From Mucilaginibacter arboris (GTDB lineage: Bacteria > Bacteroidota > Bacteroidia > Sphingobacteriales > Sphingobacteriaceae), in contig NZ_WPIK01000004.1 of assembly GCF_009754915.1 (NCBI RefSeq), forward strand, positions 248,001 through 312,000: DNA of 64,000 nt, read 5' to 3'. Numbering within the stretch: the first letter of the stretch is position 1; each line of letters begins with the position of its first letter. The notes beneath the pieces were generated by a model. The model saw only the letters and a list, made by a program, of their open reading frames with translations. It made no database searches and had not been told where the DNA came from. A program made the translations under genes and the position numbers. Positions 8,273 through 16,610 of the stretch are shown one piece after another.

Positions 8273-9349
8273 TTACTGTTCGCCTGCCGGTACTGCTGTT
8301 TTAACATAAATACTTATCGGTGTACCAAAGTTTGGTGTACCATCTGCGTTCCAGGTAAACTTTTGCATCCTTGGGTTTCGTGTATCGCCGCAACCTTGTC
8401 CCGCAGAAGAATTAGCATGATAAATAATCCAGTTTTCGGTACCATCCGGAGAAGTAAAAAAACCGTTATGGCCAGGGCCGTAAGCACCATTAGTAGCATT
8501 TGTACTAAAAACAGGCGTTGCAGATTTTGTCCAGTTAGCAGCAACCATCGGGTCGGAAGCATCTTTTAAAGTGAGCAATCCCAAAGCATAATTATCTGTA
8601 AAACAACTGCTGGCCGAATAAGTCAGGAAAACTTTTCCCTGCGGATTTGTTAAAACTTCGGGTGCTTCATTTACGCTGCTTCCTGATTTTTCCCATGCAT
8701 AATCAGCCTGAGAAATCATGACACGATCACCGGAAATAGTATAAGGATCACTCATTTTAGCAATATAAAGTTGTTGCGTGCCCGGCGTATTATCGCCTTG
8801 CCAGCCAGACCAGATCAGGTAAAGCTGATTGTTGTAATTTAAAACCGTTCCGTCAATTGCCCATTTATCTGTAGTTGGTTTTAACTGGCCTTTAAAAGTA
8901 TAAGTTGAAACAGGAGTTGCTGCACTACTTTCGAGCACATACATGCGGTGGTTTACATCGTTGCCATCATCTGCAGCAAAATAAATATACCACTTGCCTT
9001 GCAGGTAATGGATTTCTGGCGCCCAGATATCTCTTGAATAAGCTATACCGGCAGAAGGCGGCGTATAAACGGTTTGAGCCAAAGCATTGCCCAAAGCAGA
9101 CATTTTTGTTGTGGGATAGATAGAAATACGATCTCCGAAAGTCCGGGTAAAATAATAAACACCATCTTTTTGTACAACCCAGGGATCGGGGCCGCTGGAT
9201 AACAACGGATTGCTAAAGGTAGCAACGGTAACGACAGGCGGATTTGTGTTACCACCATTATTGATAACACCGGTATCTGTTTTCTTACTGCAGGAAATTA
9301 CTAAGATGGATAAAAGTACCCCTGATAAATATCGGTTTATAATTTTCAT
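8273..9349 (-). CDS. GH43 glycoside hydrolase, copy 2 (lipoprotein)
   Basis: A 358-residue GH43 enzyme. Its N terminus has a lipobox (LVISC, C20), so it is probably anchored to the outer membrane, unlike its neighbour, which has a normal signal peptide. Catalytic residues are D55 in GPDPWVV, D166 in WAIDGT and E228 in SVNEAPE. It is the first enzyme gene after susD, separated from it by a stem-loop. The two GH43 paralogues may split surface and periplasmic steps of arabinose- or xylose-containing glycan breakdown; that division is inference. Confidence 0.85.
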   Translation of the reverse strand: MKIINRYLSGVLLSILVISCSKKTDTGVINNGGNTNPPVVTVATFSNPLLSSGPDPWVVQKDGVYYFTRTFGDRISIYPTTKMSALGNALAQTVYTPPSAGIAYSRDIWAPEIHYLQGKWYIYFAADDGNDVNHRMYVLESSAATPVSTYTFKGQLKPTTDKWAIDGTVLNYNNQLYLIWSGWQGDNTPGTQQLYIAKMSDPYTISGDRVMISQADYAWEKSGSSVNEAPEVLTNPQGKVFLTYSASSCFTDNYALGLLTLKDASDPMVAANWTKSATPVFSTNATNGAYGPGHNGFFTSPDGTENWIIYHANSSAGQGCGDTRNPRMQKFTWNADGTPNFGTPISIYVKTAVPAGEQ

Positions 9350-9383
9350 ATAATGTTTGAATAATAGGTATATCTTTAAAAAC

Positions 9384-9410
9384 GCAGGAATAACTTTATG
9401 TTATTCCTGC
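9384..9410 (-). terminator. Stem-loop between susD and the GH43 genes
   Basis: Perfect 11-bp stem GCAGGAATAAC (9384-9394) with GTTATTCCTGC (9400-9410) and loop TTTAT. Read on the minus strand it is followed by GTTTTTAAAG. It looks like a partial terminator or an RNA-stabilising hairpin setting susCD above the enzymes. Confidence 0.65.
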
Positions 9411-9423
9411 AAATAATTCAGCT

Positions 9424-9448
9424 ATTTTTATACCGATAAAAGAAGCAT
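9424..9448 (-). repeat. Dispersed motif, reverse copy
   Basis: ATTTTTATACC then GATAAAAGAAGCAT, just after the susD stop on the minus strand and before the susD-GH43 stem-loop. Confidence 0.8.
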
Positions 9449-9461
9449 TGCCCGATAGAGA

Positions 9462-11015
9462 TTAATATCCCGGATTTTGTTTAAGGTTTGGGTTTACATC
9501 GATCTCTCTTTGCGGAATAGGGAAGAATTCATTTTTGCCTACTACAAAGTTTTTAAATCCGGCATCTCTCGAAGCTAAACCCGGACCTAAGTCACCCCAG
9601 CGTGCCAAATCATCCCAGCGATGGCCTTCGCCTGTTAATTCTGTTATTCTTTCATGTTTTAACTGAGTAAGAAACTGTGCTGGGTTTAATCCCGGCATTA
9701 CACTCGATAAAGTTGCAAGACCCGCCCTTTTCCTTACCATATCTACATACTGATAAGCATTAAAAGTTGCCCCTGTAGCATTTAAACATTCTGCATACAT
9801 TAGCAATACATCTGCATAACGTATAAACCTGTAATCATTAGGTGAGTGAAAAATTTCAAAATTACCGGGAGCGGCAGCGGTACCATTATTATAATCAAGT
9901 AATTTAGCGAACCACACGTAATTATCATTAGAAACATTTGTTGTGCCATATCTGGATGCAAAGGTTTGACCATATATCTGTGTGAAATTTGGCCCGCGTA
10001 CATCTGCCGAATCAAATAAGAAGGTAACAGGCAAGCGCGGGTCCCTGCCGCCGGTAGTAGTTTTTTCTTTTTCAAATTCGGCTATTGGCCAGCGCCTTGC
10101 TTCCCCATCTGTAAATCCAAGTTGTGGCGGTGCAAAGAATGGCGGCAAGGATGAACCATAGTTCAAATTGTCTTCAGCAGCTTGATTCGTATCATCATCA
10201 TGGGTATCGTTTGGATTAAGCGCATTACCAAATTCAAATACCGACTCCTGGTTATTTGGGGTGGTTGTTAGAAAATTATCCTGATAATTTGGCATTAAAG
10301 AATAAAGACCACTTTGTACAACTGCTTGTAACGGAGCTAATGCAGCCTGGTAGTTTTTTTGCTGCATATAAGCTTTTGCTAACAATGCGTTGGCAGATCC
10401 TTTGGTGGCACGCCCTACACTATTGCCTGTATAACTTGTAGGCAATGCAGCGGCAGCGGCAATGCAATCTTGTTCAACCTGTGCAAATACCTGGGCCTGA
10501 GACGAAGTTGCCGGTTTATCAGCAGGTGATGAGGATTTTAATTGAATTGGTACATTGCCAAAAAAGATAGCCAGTTGATAATAAAATAAGGCACGCATAA
10601 ATCTGGCTTCGCCCAAATACTGGGCTTTAAGGGTAGCGTCCATAGCAATATTGGGCACATTATCTAAAACCTGGTTGGCCCGGTTAATTCCGAAATAATT
10701 GTCGCCCCATAAATTGTTGTAAACACTGCCGTAGTTATAATCAGAAACAACAAACTGGTCGTAGTTAGATGTAATGGTAGGGTCACCACTTTTACTCCAG
10801 CCTTCATCGGCACGAATGATGGTTGCAAAAAAGTTCCAGCGTGATAAACCTTCACGGTGTAAAGTGCTGTAAATAGCGTTAACACCTAATTGTGCATCAT
10901 TTGCAGTTTTCCAAAATTCCTGTGTTGCTACTGCATCGGGGTTAACAATATTTAATGATTTCTGACAGCTTGCTAATGTCATAGCTGCTACAAATAATAT
11001 AATAACTTTTTTCAT
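9462..11015 (-). CDS. susD: SusD/RagB family glycan-binding lipoprotein
   Basis: A 517-residue lipoprotein with lipobox TLASC (C17). It has the SusD-like N-terminal region (ATQEFWKTANDAQLGVNAIY), TPR-type helices, the RYADVLLMYAECLNATG segment and the C-terminal box GHRWDDLARWGDL, all typical of RagB/SusD. It sits on the outer-membrane surface as the lid that binds glycan and feeds it to SusC. It starts 17 bases after susC ends, so the two are co-transcribed. The symbol names the family role, not proven starch specificity. Confidence 0.93.
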   Translation of the reverse strand: MKKVIILFVAAMTLASCQKSLNIVNPDAVATQEFWKTANDAQLGVNAIYSTLHREGLSRWNFFATIIRADEGWSKSGDPTITSNYDQFVVSDYNYGSVYNNLWGDNYFGINRANQVLDNVPNIAMDATLKAQYLGEARFMRALFYYQLAIFFGNVPIQLKSSSPADKPATSSQAQVFAQVEQDCIAAAAALPTSYTGNSVGRATKGSANALLAKAYMQQKNYQAALAPLQAVVQSGLYSLMPNYQDNFLTTTPNNQESVFEFGNALNPNDTHDDDTNQAAEDNLNYGSSLPPFFAPPQLGFTDGEARRWPIAEFEKEKTTTGGRDPRLPVTFLFDSADVRGPNFTQIYGQTFASRYGTTNVSNDNYVWFAKLLDYNNGTAAAPGNFEIFHSPNDYRFIRYADVLLMYAECLNATGATFNAYQYVDMVRKRAGLATLSSVMPGLNPAQFLTQLKHERITELTGEGHRWDDLARWGDLGPGLASRDAGFKNFVVGKNEFFPIPQREIDVNPNLKQNPGY

Positions 11016-11032
11016 TATTTTAAACCTTTAAA

Positions 11033-14000
11033 TTAAAATCCAAAATTAATTCCTAAGGAAAATACACGGCTTGGTGGCCAACCACCGTTATCATAACCAG
11101 GCTGTAAAAGATTACCAGCTACATCAGGGTCCAAACCTTTGTATTTGGTTATGGTCAACAGGTTTTGTCCGCTGATAAATATCCGGGCATTATCAACATT
11201 CCATTTAGTTACTAAAGCTTTTGGAAGCGCATAGCCGATTTCCAGGTTTCTAATACGGCCATAAGAGCCATTCTCTAACCAGCGTGAACTTGCATAAGTA
11301 TTGTTATTGGCAATTCCCTGATCGGTAGCAAAGCCTAAACGAGGGTCTGAAGTATTTGTGTTGCTGGGTGTCCAGGGGCTAATAGCCGTGCGAAAATTGT
11401 TATTTTGGTAACTGTCTAAAGATTCTCTTACAGCGTCAAATATAGTAGAGCCAAATATACCCACTAATTGTATATTGATACTGAATTGTTTGTATGCCCC
11501 ATTAAACTGTAACCCTGTTTGCAAATTCGGCAGCGAAGTACCATCAAAAACACGGTCATTATTGTTGATCGGTCCTGTGCCATTTGGATTTGCATAAAAT
11601 TTAACGTCACCAGGTTTTGCAAAAGGTTCTATTAAATCGCCATTACTCCTTTTATAAGCGTTTATTTCGGCCTGGCTCTGAAACAAGCCTTCATCTTTTA
11701 ATACGAACCATGACCCGATTGGATGCCCAATTTGTGCACGCGTTATATCAGGATTTTGTACCAGATAATTAGCGCCGCCTTGGTTACCTACGCTTAATAC
11801 TTCATTTTTTATAGTAGTAACATTACCAGATATGCTCCATTTGAAGTTATGATCATTGTTGCGGTAAGTAGCAGCAAACTCTATACCTTTATTACTGATC
11901 GATCCTGCATTTATATATGGATTATTGTTGGCTCCAAGGTATTGAGGCAATTGCTCAATTAGTAAAGCATCTTTAGATACATTTCTATAAACTGCAGCCG
12001 ATATACTTACCCTGTCATTTAAGATACTGGCATCCAACCCAATGTTGGTTTCGTGCCTGCTTTCCCAATGCACATCAGGATTAAAAAGTGATGCCTGGTA
12101 AGCGCCATTCTGCACTACACCGTTTAATACTGCACGGGGTGCATTATTAATATAACCCTGGTTTGAAAATTGAGGTATAGTATTAACACCCAAAATACCG
12201 TATGATGCGTTAAGTTTTAAATCATTTACCCAATCAGCTTTAAAAAAGCTCTCCTTATTTATACGCCATGCGGCTGCTACAGATGGAAAGAAACCGGTAC
12301 GGTCATTAGGCCCAAATCTGGAGTCTTGGTCAACACGGCCGGTTGCTGTAAGTAAATATTTATCGTTAAAGCCATAGTTAACACGGCCCAGATAGCTTAT
12401 TATTTTCCAGTCTGTATTTGTTCCGCCTGCTGCTGTTGGAGAGCCATTTGCTGAATTGATAGATGTTAAATATTGGCCATTAATATACGTTAGGCCGGTA
12501 CGGCCTCCGCCTGTATAGGTATCAAGCTCCCGCTGTTGGGTATAACCAAATACACCATTAATATTATGCACGCCAAGCGTTTTATTAAAATTAAGCGTAT
12601 GCTCCATTAACAGGTTGCTAAATTGGCCCCTGGTTTCACCTACAGTACTTGCTGCGGCTGGAGTACCATATCTTATAGGAGTGCCATTAAAAAGACCACG
12701 ATTATAATCGAAGCTGGTTTCTAAACCTATATTAAACTTATAATAAAGCCAGTTAGTTAGCTGTAACTGGGCATAACCATTACCAACCAATTTTGCGTTG
12801 TTCGTGTAGGAACTGTTAGTAATATTACCTGCAAGAATGTTGTTAGCATAGCTTATGTCCTGCGGACCACCAGCCGGATCATTAGTACCGTTTGTAAATC
12901 CCTGCAAATTTGTTGACGTGATCCACATATTACTTTGTACAGGAATGGTTGGTAATGAGGTAGGTAAATCAAAAAAAGGATTACCAATATTAGGCACACG
13001 AGTATTGGTGTTCGTTAATAAGGCATTTTCACCAAAAGTAAGTATGCCCTTTTTTGTTTCCGTATTGATGCGGAAGCTGGCACGGTTAAAAGAATTTGCC
13101 AGTAAAACGCTCTGATTATCATAATAACTTGCCGAAATGAGGTATTTAGAATAGTTTGTGCCCCCTGATAAAGTGATGTTATAATTCTGGTCATTGCCTG
13201 TCCGTTCATCCAGGTCTTGCCAGTTGGTATTTATAGAAGGGTTAAAGGTTGCGGAAGCAATACTTGGCGGAACGGATAATCCGGCACTAATATATTGCTG
13301 CCTCTTTATTGCTGCGTACTGGGTACTATTCATTACATCCCATTGTTTTGGAAGATGCTGCTGTCCAAATTTAGCAGAGACTGTTATTTTGGGAGGCCCG
13401 CTTTTGCCTTGTTTTGTAGTGATGATGATTACACCATTGGCAGCACGTGAACCGTAAATGGCCGCGGCAGAAGCATCTTTAAGTACCTGGATAGATGCAA
13501 TATCATCATTATTGATAGTAACGTTAGCATCAGATAGCATTCCATCTATTACATACAAGGGTGCAGATGACAGATAACTGCCTATACCGCGTATTTCAAC
13601 TTCTGAATTTGCACCGGGCGCACCACTGTTTCGCACAGTTACGCCCGGTGACAAGCCTTGTAATGATTCCCCAACTGAACTGGTAGTAACCCGGTTTGAT
13701 TCTTCAGGACTAATAACAGATACTGCACCGGTTAAATCCCGTTTTCTAACTGATTGGTAACCGATAACTACAACCTCATTCAGCTCTTTAGCTTCTTCTA
13801 ACAATTGTATATTTATTGGTGTATGGCCGCTAAAACCAACCTCTCTGGTTACAAAACCCACAAACGTAAATACCAATGTTCCGCTTTCCTGCGGCGAATT
13901 AATTACAAACCGGCCATCTAAATCTGTAGCTACACCAATTGTTGTACCTTTTAATTGTACACTAACACCGGGTAATGGTGCGCCTTTATTATCTGTTACC

Positions 14001-14446
14001 CTTCCGCTAATGTTTTGCTGAACAATTAAATCGGCCGGGCCTGCCTCCAATTGATTATCATTAAAGGATTCCTGTTTCGGAAGCGTGCTTTCTTTATAGA
14101 GTAAAATTTTGTTTTTATATACTTTGTAATTAATATCTAATGGTTTAAATGTGTTTTCCAATACATCGCCCAGCTTCATATTTTCTATTTTAACCGAGGT
14201 TTTTCTGTTGGCTTCAATGGCCGAAGGACTGTAAACAAATACTACATGGGTTTGCTGTTGTATTTCTTTAAGTACTTCTTTTATTTCGGTTTGGTTTAGA
14301 TTTAATGAAACCGGTTGGTTTAAAATCTTTTGTGCAGCAACATGCCTGGCCATGCTTGCACAGGTAAACAAAGCAAAAAGAAAAAGTTGCGTAATTGTAA
14401 TTTTCATTGTTGTTTTTAAATAGCCAACAAATCGTTTTTTTTTCAT
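11033..14446 (-). CDS. susC: SusC/RagA TonB-linked outer-membrane receptor with STN domain
   Basis: An importer of about 1137 residues. From the start used here: signal anchor, an STN (secretin/TonB N-terminal) domain with SLNLNQTEIKEVLKEIQQQT, a carboxypeptidase-regulatory-like domain (ISGRVTDNKGAPLPGVSV), a plug with VIGYQSVRKRDLTGAVSV, and a 22-strand barrel. The STN domain signals to an anti-sigma factor, matching the FecR/ECF sigma genes directly upstream. I prefer the ATG at 14446 (MKKKRFVGYLK); the longer frame to 14530 adds an unlikely leader, and 14407 (MKITITQLF) is also possible. Confidence 0.92.
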   Translation of the reverse strand: MKKKRFVGYLKTTMKITITQLFLFALFTCASMARHVAAQKILNQPVSLNLNQTEIKEVLKEIQQQTHVVFVYSPSAIEANRKTSVKIENMKLGDVLENTFKPLDINYKVYKNKILLYKESTLPKQESFNDNQLEAGPADLIVQQNISGRVTDNKGAPLPGVSVQLKGTTIGVATDLDGRFVINSPQESGTLVFTFVGFVTREVGFSGHTPINIQLLEEAKELNEVVVIGYQSVRKRDLTGAVSVISPEESNRVTTSSVGESLQGLSPGVTVRNSGAPGANSEVEIRGIGSYLSSAPLYVIDGMLSDANVTINNDDIASIQVLKDASAAAIYGSRAANGVIIITTKQGKSGPPKITVSAKFGQQHLPKQWDVMNSTQYAAIKRQQYISAGLSVPPSIASATFNPSINTNWQDLDERTGNDQNYNITLSGGTNYSKYLISASYYDNQSVLLANSFNRASFRINTETKKGILTFGENALLTNTNTRVPNIGNPFFDLPTSLPTIPVQSNMWITSTNLQGFTNGTNDPAGGPQDISYANNILAGNITNSSYTNNAKLVGNGYAQLQLTNWLYYKFNIGLETSFDYNRGLFNGTPIRYGTPAAASTVGETRGQFSNLLMEHTLNFNKTLGVHNINGVFGYTQQRELDTYTGGGRTGLTYINGQYLTSINSANGSPTAAGGTNTDWKIISYLGRVNYGFNDKYLLTATGRVDQDSRFGPNDRTGFFPSVAAAWRINKESFFKADWVNDLKLNASYGILGVNTIPQFSNQGYINNAPRAVLNGVVQNGAYQASLFNPDVHWESRHETNIGLDASILNDRVSISAAVYRNVSKDALLIEQLPQYLGANNNPYINAGSISNKGIEFAATYRNNDHNFKWSISGNVTTIKNEVLSVGNQGGANYLVQNPDITRAQIGHPIGSWFVLKDEGLFQSQAEINAYKRSNGDLIEPFAKPGDVKFYANPNGTGPINNNDRVFDGTSLPNLQTGLQFNGAYKQFSINIQLVGIFGSTIFDAVRESLDSYQNNNFRTAISPWTPSNTNTSDPRLGFATDQGIANNNTYASSRWLENGSYGRIRNLEIGYALPKALVTKWNVDNARIFISGQNLLTITKYKGLDPDVAGNLLQPGYDNGGWPPSRVFSLGINFGF

Positions 14447-14512
14447 AACTTGAAAAGTTTTGTTCGTAAAATGGAATATAACCGGACGAAATACCTGTAA
14501 AGGTTTGTTATG

Positions 14513-14542
14513 CCGGCAATGTCCCCACATTGCCGGTTTTTT
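14513..14542. other. GC-rich hairpin in the susC leader
   Basis: CCGGCAATGT (14513-14522), loop CCCC, ACATTGCCGG (14527-14536). The T-run follows on the plus strand, so as a terminator it would stop antisense transcription. On the minus strand it is a stem-loop in the susC leader about 70 bases before the start. Confidence 0.6.
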
Positions 14543-14593
14543 ATTTTCAGGTTCAGATGTAAATACTTTTGTTCATATTTTTAGATTAATTGG

Positions 14594-15640
14594 TTAATTG
14601 ATGCTTTTATTAATGTAAATTTTAGTTCCCGAAATCTGATAACCAGCATGTATCGATTGGCAAATCAAATCCAGTTTACTGTATAAGTCCATCCCGTTAA
14701 TATCACCTGTAAAAGTTGCTTCGTTTACTTCTTTTGCGGCAATAATTTCTATGGCATACATTTTTTCCAAAGCTTTTAAAACAGTTGAAACCGGTGCTTC
14801 ATTAAATACAAAATCAGCTTTATTTAAGGTTTCATTATGTTTTAACACTGGTAATGGTGCGGCAACAAGCGTAGTTGTAAAACGTTGCTGCTCAGAATTA
14901 TAAGTCGTTTTTTGATTTGGCGTCAGGATCACTTCTGCCTTTTTGCCCAATACCGTTTTAATCAGGTTTTCTTCGATATTTTCTGTTACAATTACCCGCC
15001 CGGTTTGTACCGAAACTTCTGTTTTGTGTGTTTCGGCATCACTACTGATAATAAAACTGGTGCCCACCACACGCGTTATGGTATTGTTGTTATAAACCAG
15101 GAACGGCCTTGCAGGATTTTTACTGATGAGGAAATAACCTTCTCCCGTTAAATAAACTTCTCGTTTTTGCCGGGCAAAATGTTTAGGATAAGTAAGTGCA
15201 GAACCTGGTTTTAACAAAACATAGCTTCCATCCTGCAAATAAATTGGTTCAGGTGTGGCAGATTTATTTATAAAATGAACAACAGATTCATTTTTAACGG
15301 CTACGTTAAAATCAGGATTTTTTTGTTTGGAGTAGAAAAACAACATGCTAATTGCAACAACAAAGCCGGCAAGCGCTGCTGCCCGGCCAACCATGCTTCT
15401 TTTACCGGCAAAAAACTGGTAAACAGGCAAAGTAGCTTCAGGCTGATCAGGAATTTCTTTAAACTGACTGCTTATTTTTGTCCATAACCGGTTTTCAACG
15501 CTTGATAATTCTTCTCTTGTAAAACCAACCTTTTCATCGTCCAGCATTTTATACCACTGCTCTACGGTTTCATTTTCTTCGGCAGTACATTTCCCTTCCA
15601 GGTACCTGGCTAATAAATCGTGGAAGTTTTTGCGGCTCAT
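14594..15640 (-). CDS. FecR-type anti-sigma factor
   Basis: A 348-residue single-pass protein. The cytoplasmic part carries the anti-sigma region (LARYLEGKCTAEENETVEQW). A membrane helix lies near residues 85-102 (AALAGFVVAISMLFFYS). The periplasmic FecR domain (YLTGEGYFLISKNPARPFLV) comes next, then a DUF4974 domain (VSTVLKALEKMYAIEI). It holds the ECF sigma factor until the SusC STN domain reports ligand. It lies between the sigma gene and susC on the same strand, the usual order for a hybrid Sus/Fec system. Confidence 0.9.
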   Translation of the reverse strand: MSRKNFHDLLARYLEGKCTAEENETVEQWYKMLDDEKVGFTREELSSVENRLWTKISSQFKEIPDQPEATLPVYQFFAGKRSMVGRAAALAGFVVAISMLFFYSKQKNPDFNVAVKNESVVHFINKSATPEPIYLQDGSYVLLKPGSALTYPKHFARQKREVYLTGEGYFLISKNPARPFLVYNNNTITRVVGTSFIISSDAETHKTEVSVQTGRVIVTENIEENLIKTVLGKKAEVILTPNQKTTYNSEQQRFTTTLVAAPLPVLKHNETLNKADFVFNEAPVSTVLKALEKMYAIEIIAAKEVNEATFTGDINGMDLYSKLDLICQSIHAGYQISGTKIYINKSIN

Positions 15641-15741
15641 GAAAGGTAGTTGGCTTGGTTTATATAGAGAAGTAAATTCCCGGTATGCCTATCCCTAACC
15701 TTTTTAAAAATATTTTTTAAAGAATTTTATCGGCACAAAAT

Positions 15742-16329
15742 TTAGTGCAGTAAAAGAAGCATCAGGGTTAGCGTAAGCAGATATTCTTTGAGATAAAGCT
15801 TTAAAACTTTTACCGACCGGGAAATGTGATATTCTACCGCTTTTTCCGAGATATTTAAATCGGATGATATTTCTTTTACGGAATGGTGCTGCATCCGGCT
15901 CAACCTGAAAACCTGTTTGGTTTTTACCGGCAAAAGCTCAATTCCTTTTTCAATAGCTAATGAAAGATCGTGTAGTAAAACCTGCTTCTCGGTAACGTTT
16001 TCCTGCTCCTGCTTATCCAGACGGTAATAATCGAGATGCTTATTTTTAATACTTAAAGCTTTATGATAATTGATAATGCTGTATTTAACCGCTCCGAATA
16101 AATAAAAACGTAAATGTTTGATCTCTGCAGAATTTCTTTTCTCCCACAAACTGATAAAAAGGTTTTGTGTGAGTTCTTCCGCCAGTTCCTGGTCGTGTAA
16201 TTTACGATGATAGGTGAGCAAAATCTCTTTCCAGTAACGGTTGTATATTTCCTTTACAGCATCAGCATCACCTGCTTTTAAACGCAAAACCAACTCTTCA
16301 TCAGAAAGTAAAGAATACGCCATATTCAA
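15742..16329 (-). CDS. ECF RNA polymerase sigma factor (FecI-like)
   Basis: A 195-residue sigma-70 family protein of the Bacteroidetes FecI-like group. Region 2 covers about residues 12-80 (YNRYWKEILLTYHRKL, ELTQNLFISLWEKR). Region 4 with its helix-turn-helix covers about 120-175 (VFRLSRMQHHSVKEISSDLN). It should direct transcription of the susCD locus. The protein ends in an unusual hydrophobic tail (LLTLTLMLLLLH) that is partly coded by a copy of the dispersed motif at 15751-15762. ATG at 16329 or 16323 could be the start. Confidence 0.9.
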   Translation of the reverse strand: MNMAYSLLSDEELVLRLKAGDADAVKEIYNRYWKEILLTYHRKLHDQELAEELTQNLFISLWEKRNSAEIKHLRFYLFGAVKYSIINYHKALSIKNKHLDYYRLDKQEQENVTEKQVLLHDLSLAIEKGIELLPVKTKQVFRLSRMQHHSVKEISSDLNISEKAVEYHISRSVKVLKLYLKEYLLTLTLMLLLLH

Positions 16330-16436
16330 TCAGTTAGACTTTAATCATCGGGCTAAATCAGTACGGTTAGTTAAGCTATAAATTGGTTCAGAATCAGCAG
16401 AAAACTAATTCACAAATAATAAGCATAGTTAGCAAT

Positions 16437-16511
16437 ATGTTTGCATACCTCAAAATTATCTTCCTGCTTGCAGCAATTCTTTTCTTTAAAATCAGGTTTC
16501 TCAATTCCTGA
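16437..16511 (+). CDS. Possible 24-residue membrane peptide
   Basis: An open frame reads MFAYLKIIFLLAAILFFKIR and ends FLNS, a single hydrophobic helix with basic ends. It lies in the divergent gap upstream of the sigma gene; TATGTTTG, a possible -7 element, overlaps its ATG. No homologue is known to me and chance is possible. Confidence 0.2.
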   Translation: MFAYLKIIFLLAAILFFKIRFLNS

Positions 16512-16532
16512 TCAATAAAAAAATTAAACGCT

Positions 16533-16557
16533 GATTTTTAGGTGCTAAAAGAAGCAT
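16533..16557 (-). repeat. Dispersed motif, reverse copy
   Basis: GATTTTTAGGTGC then TAAAAGAAGCAT, downstream of the second TonB receptor and next to its terminator. Confidence 0.85.
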
Positions 16558-16590
16558 AAAAAAACCTCCATTGTTGCTAGTGGAGGTTTG
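16558..16590 (-). terminator. Terminator of the TonB-dependent receptor gene
   Basis: Stem AAACCTCCA (16562-16570) with TGGAGGTTT (16581-16589); on the minus strand it is followed by a T-run. The stop codon of the receptor lies about 20 bases upstream in transcription. Confidence 0.85.
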
Positions 16591-16610
16591 AATAACATCT
16601 ATTCTCAACA

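Noticed and set aside
11033-14530. Long susC frame starting at 14530
   Set aside because: The first 28 codons translate the GC-rich leader hairpin and give no signal-peptide-like sequence; 14446 or 14407 is more natural.
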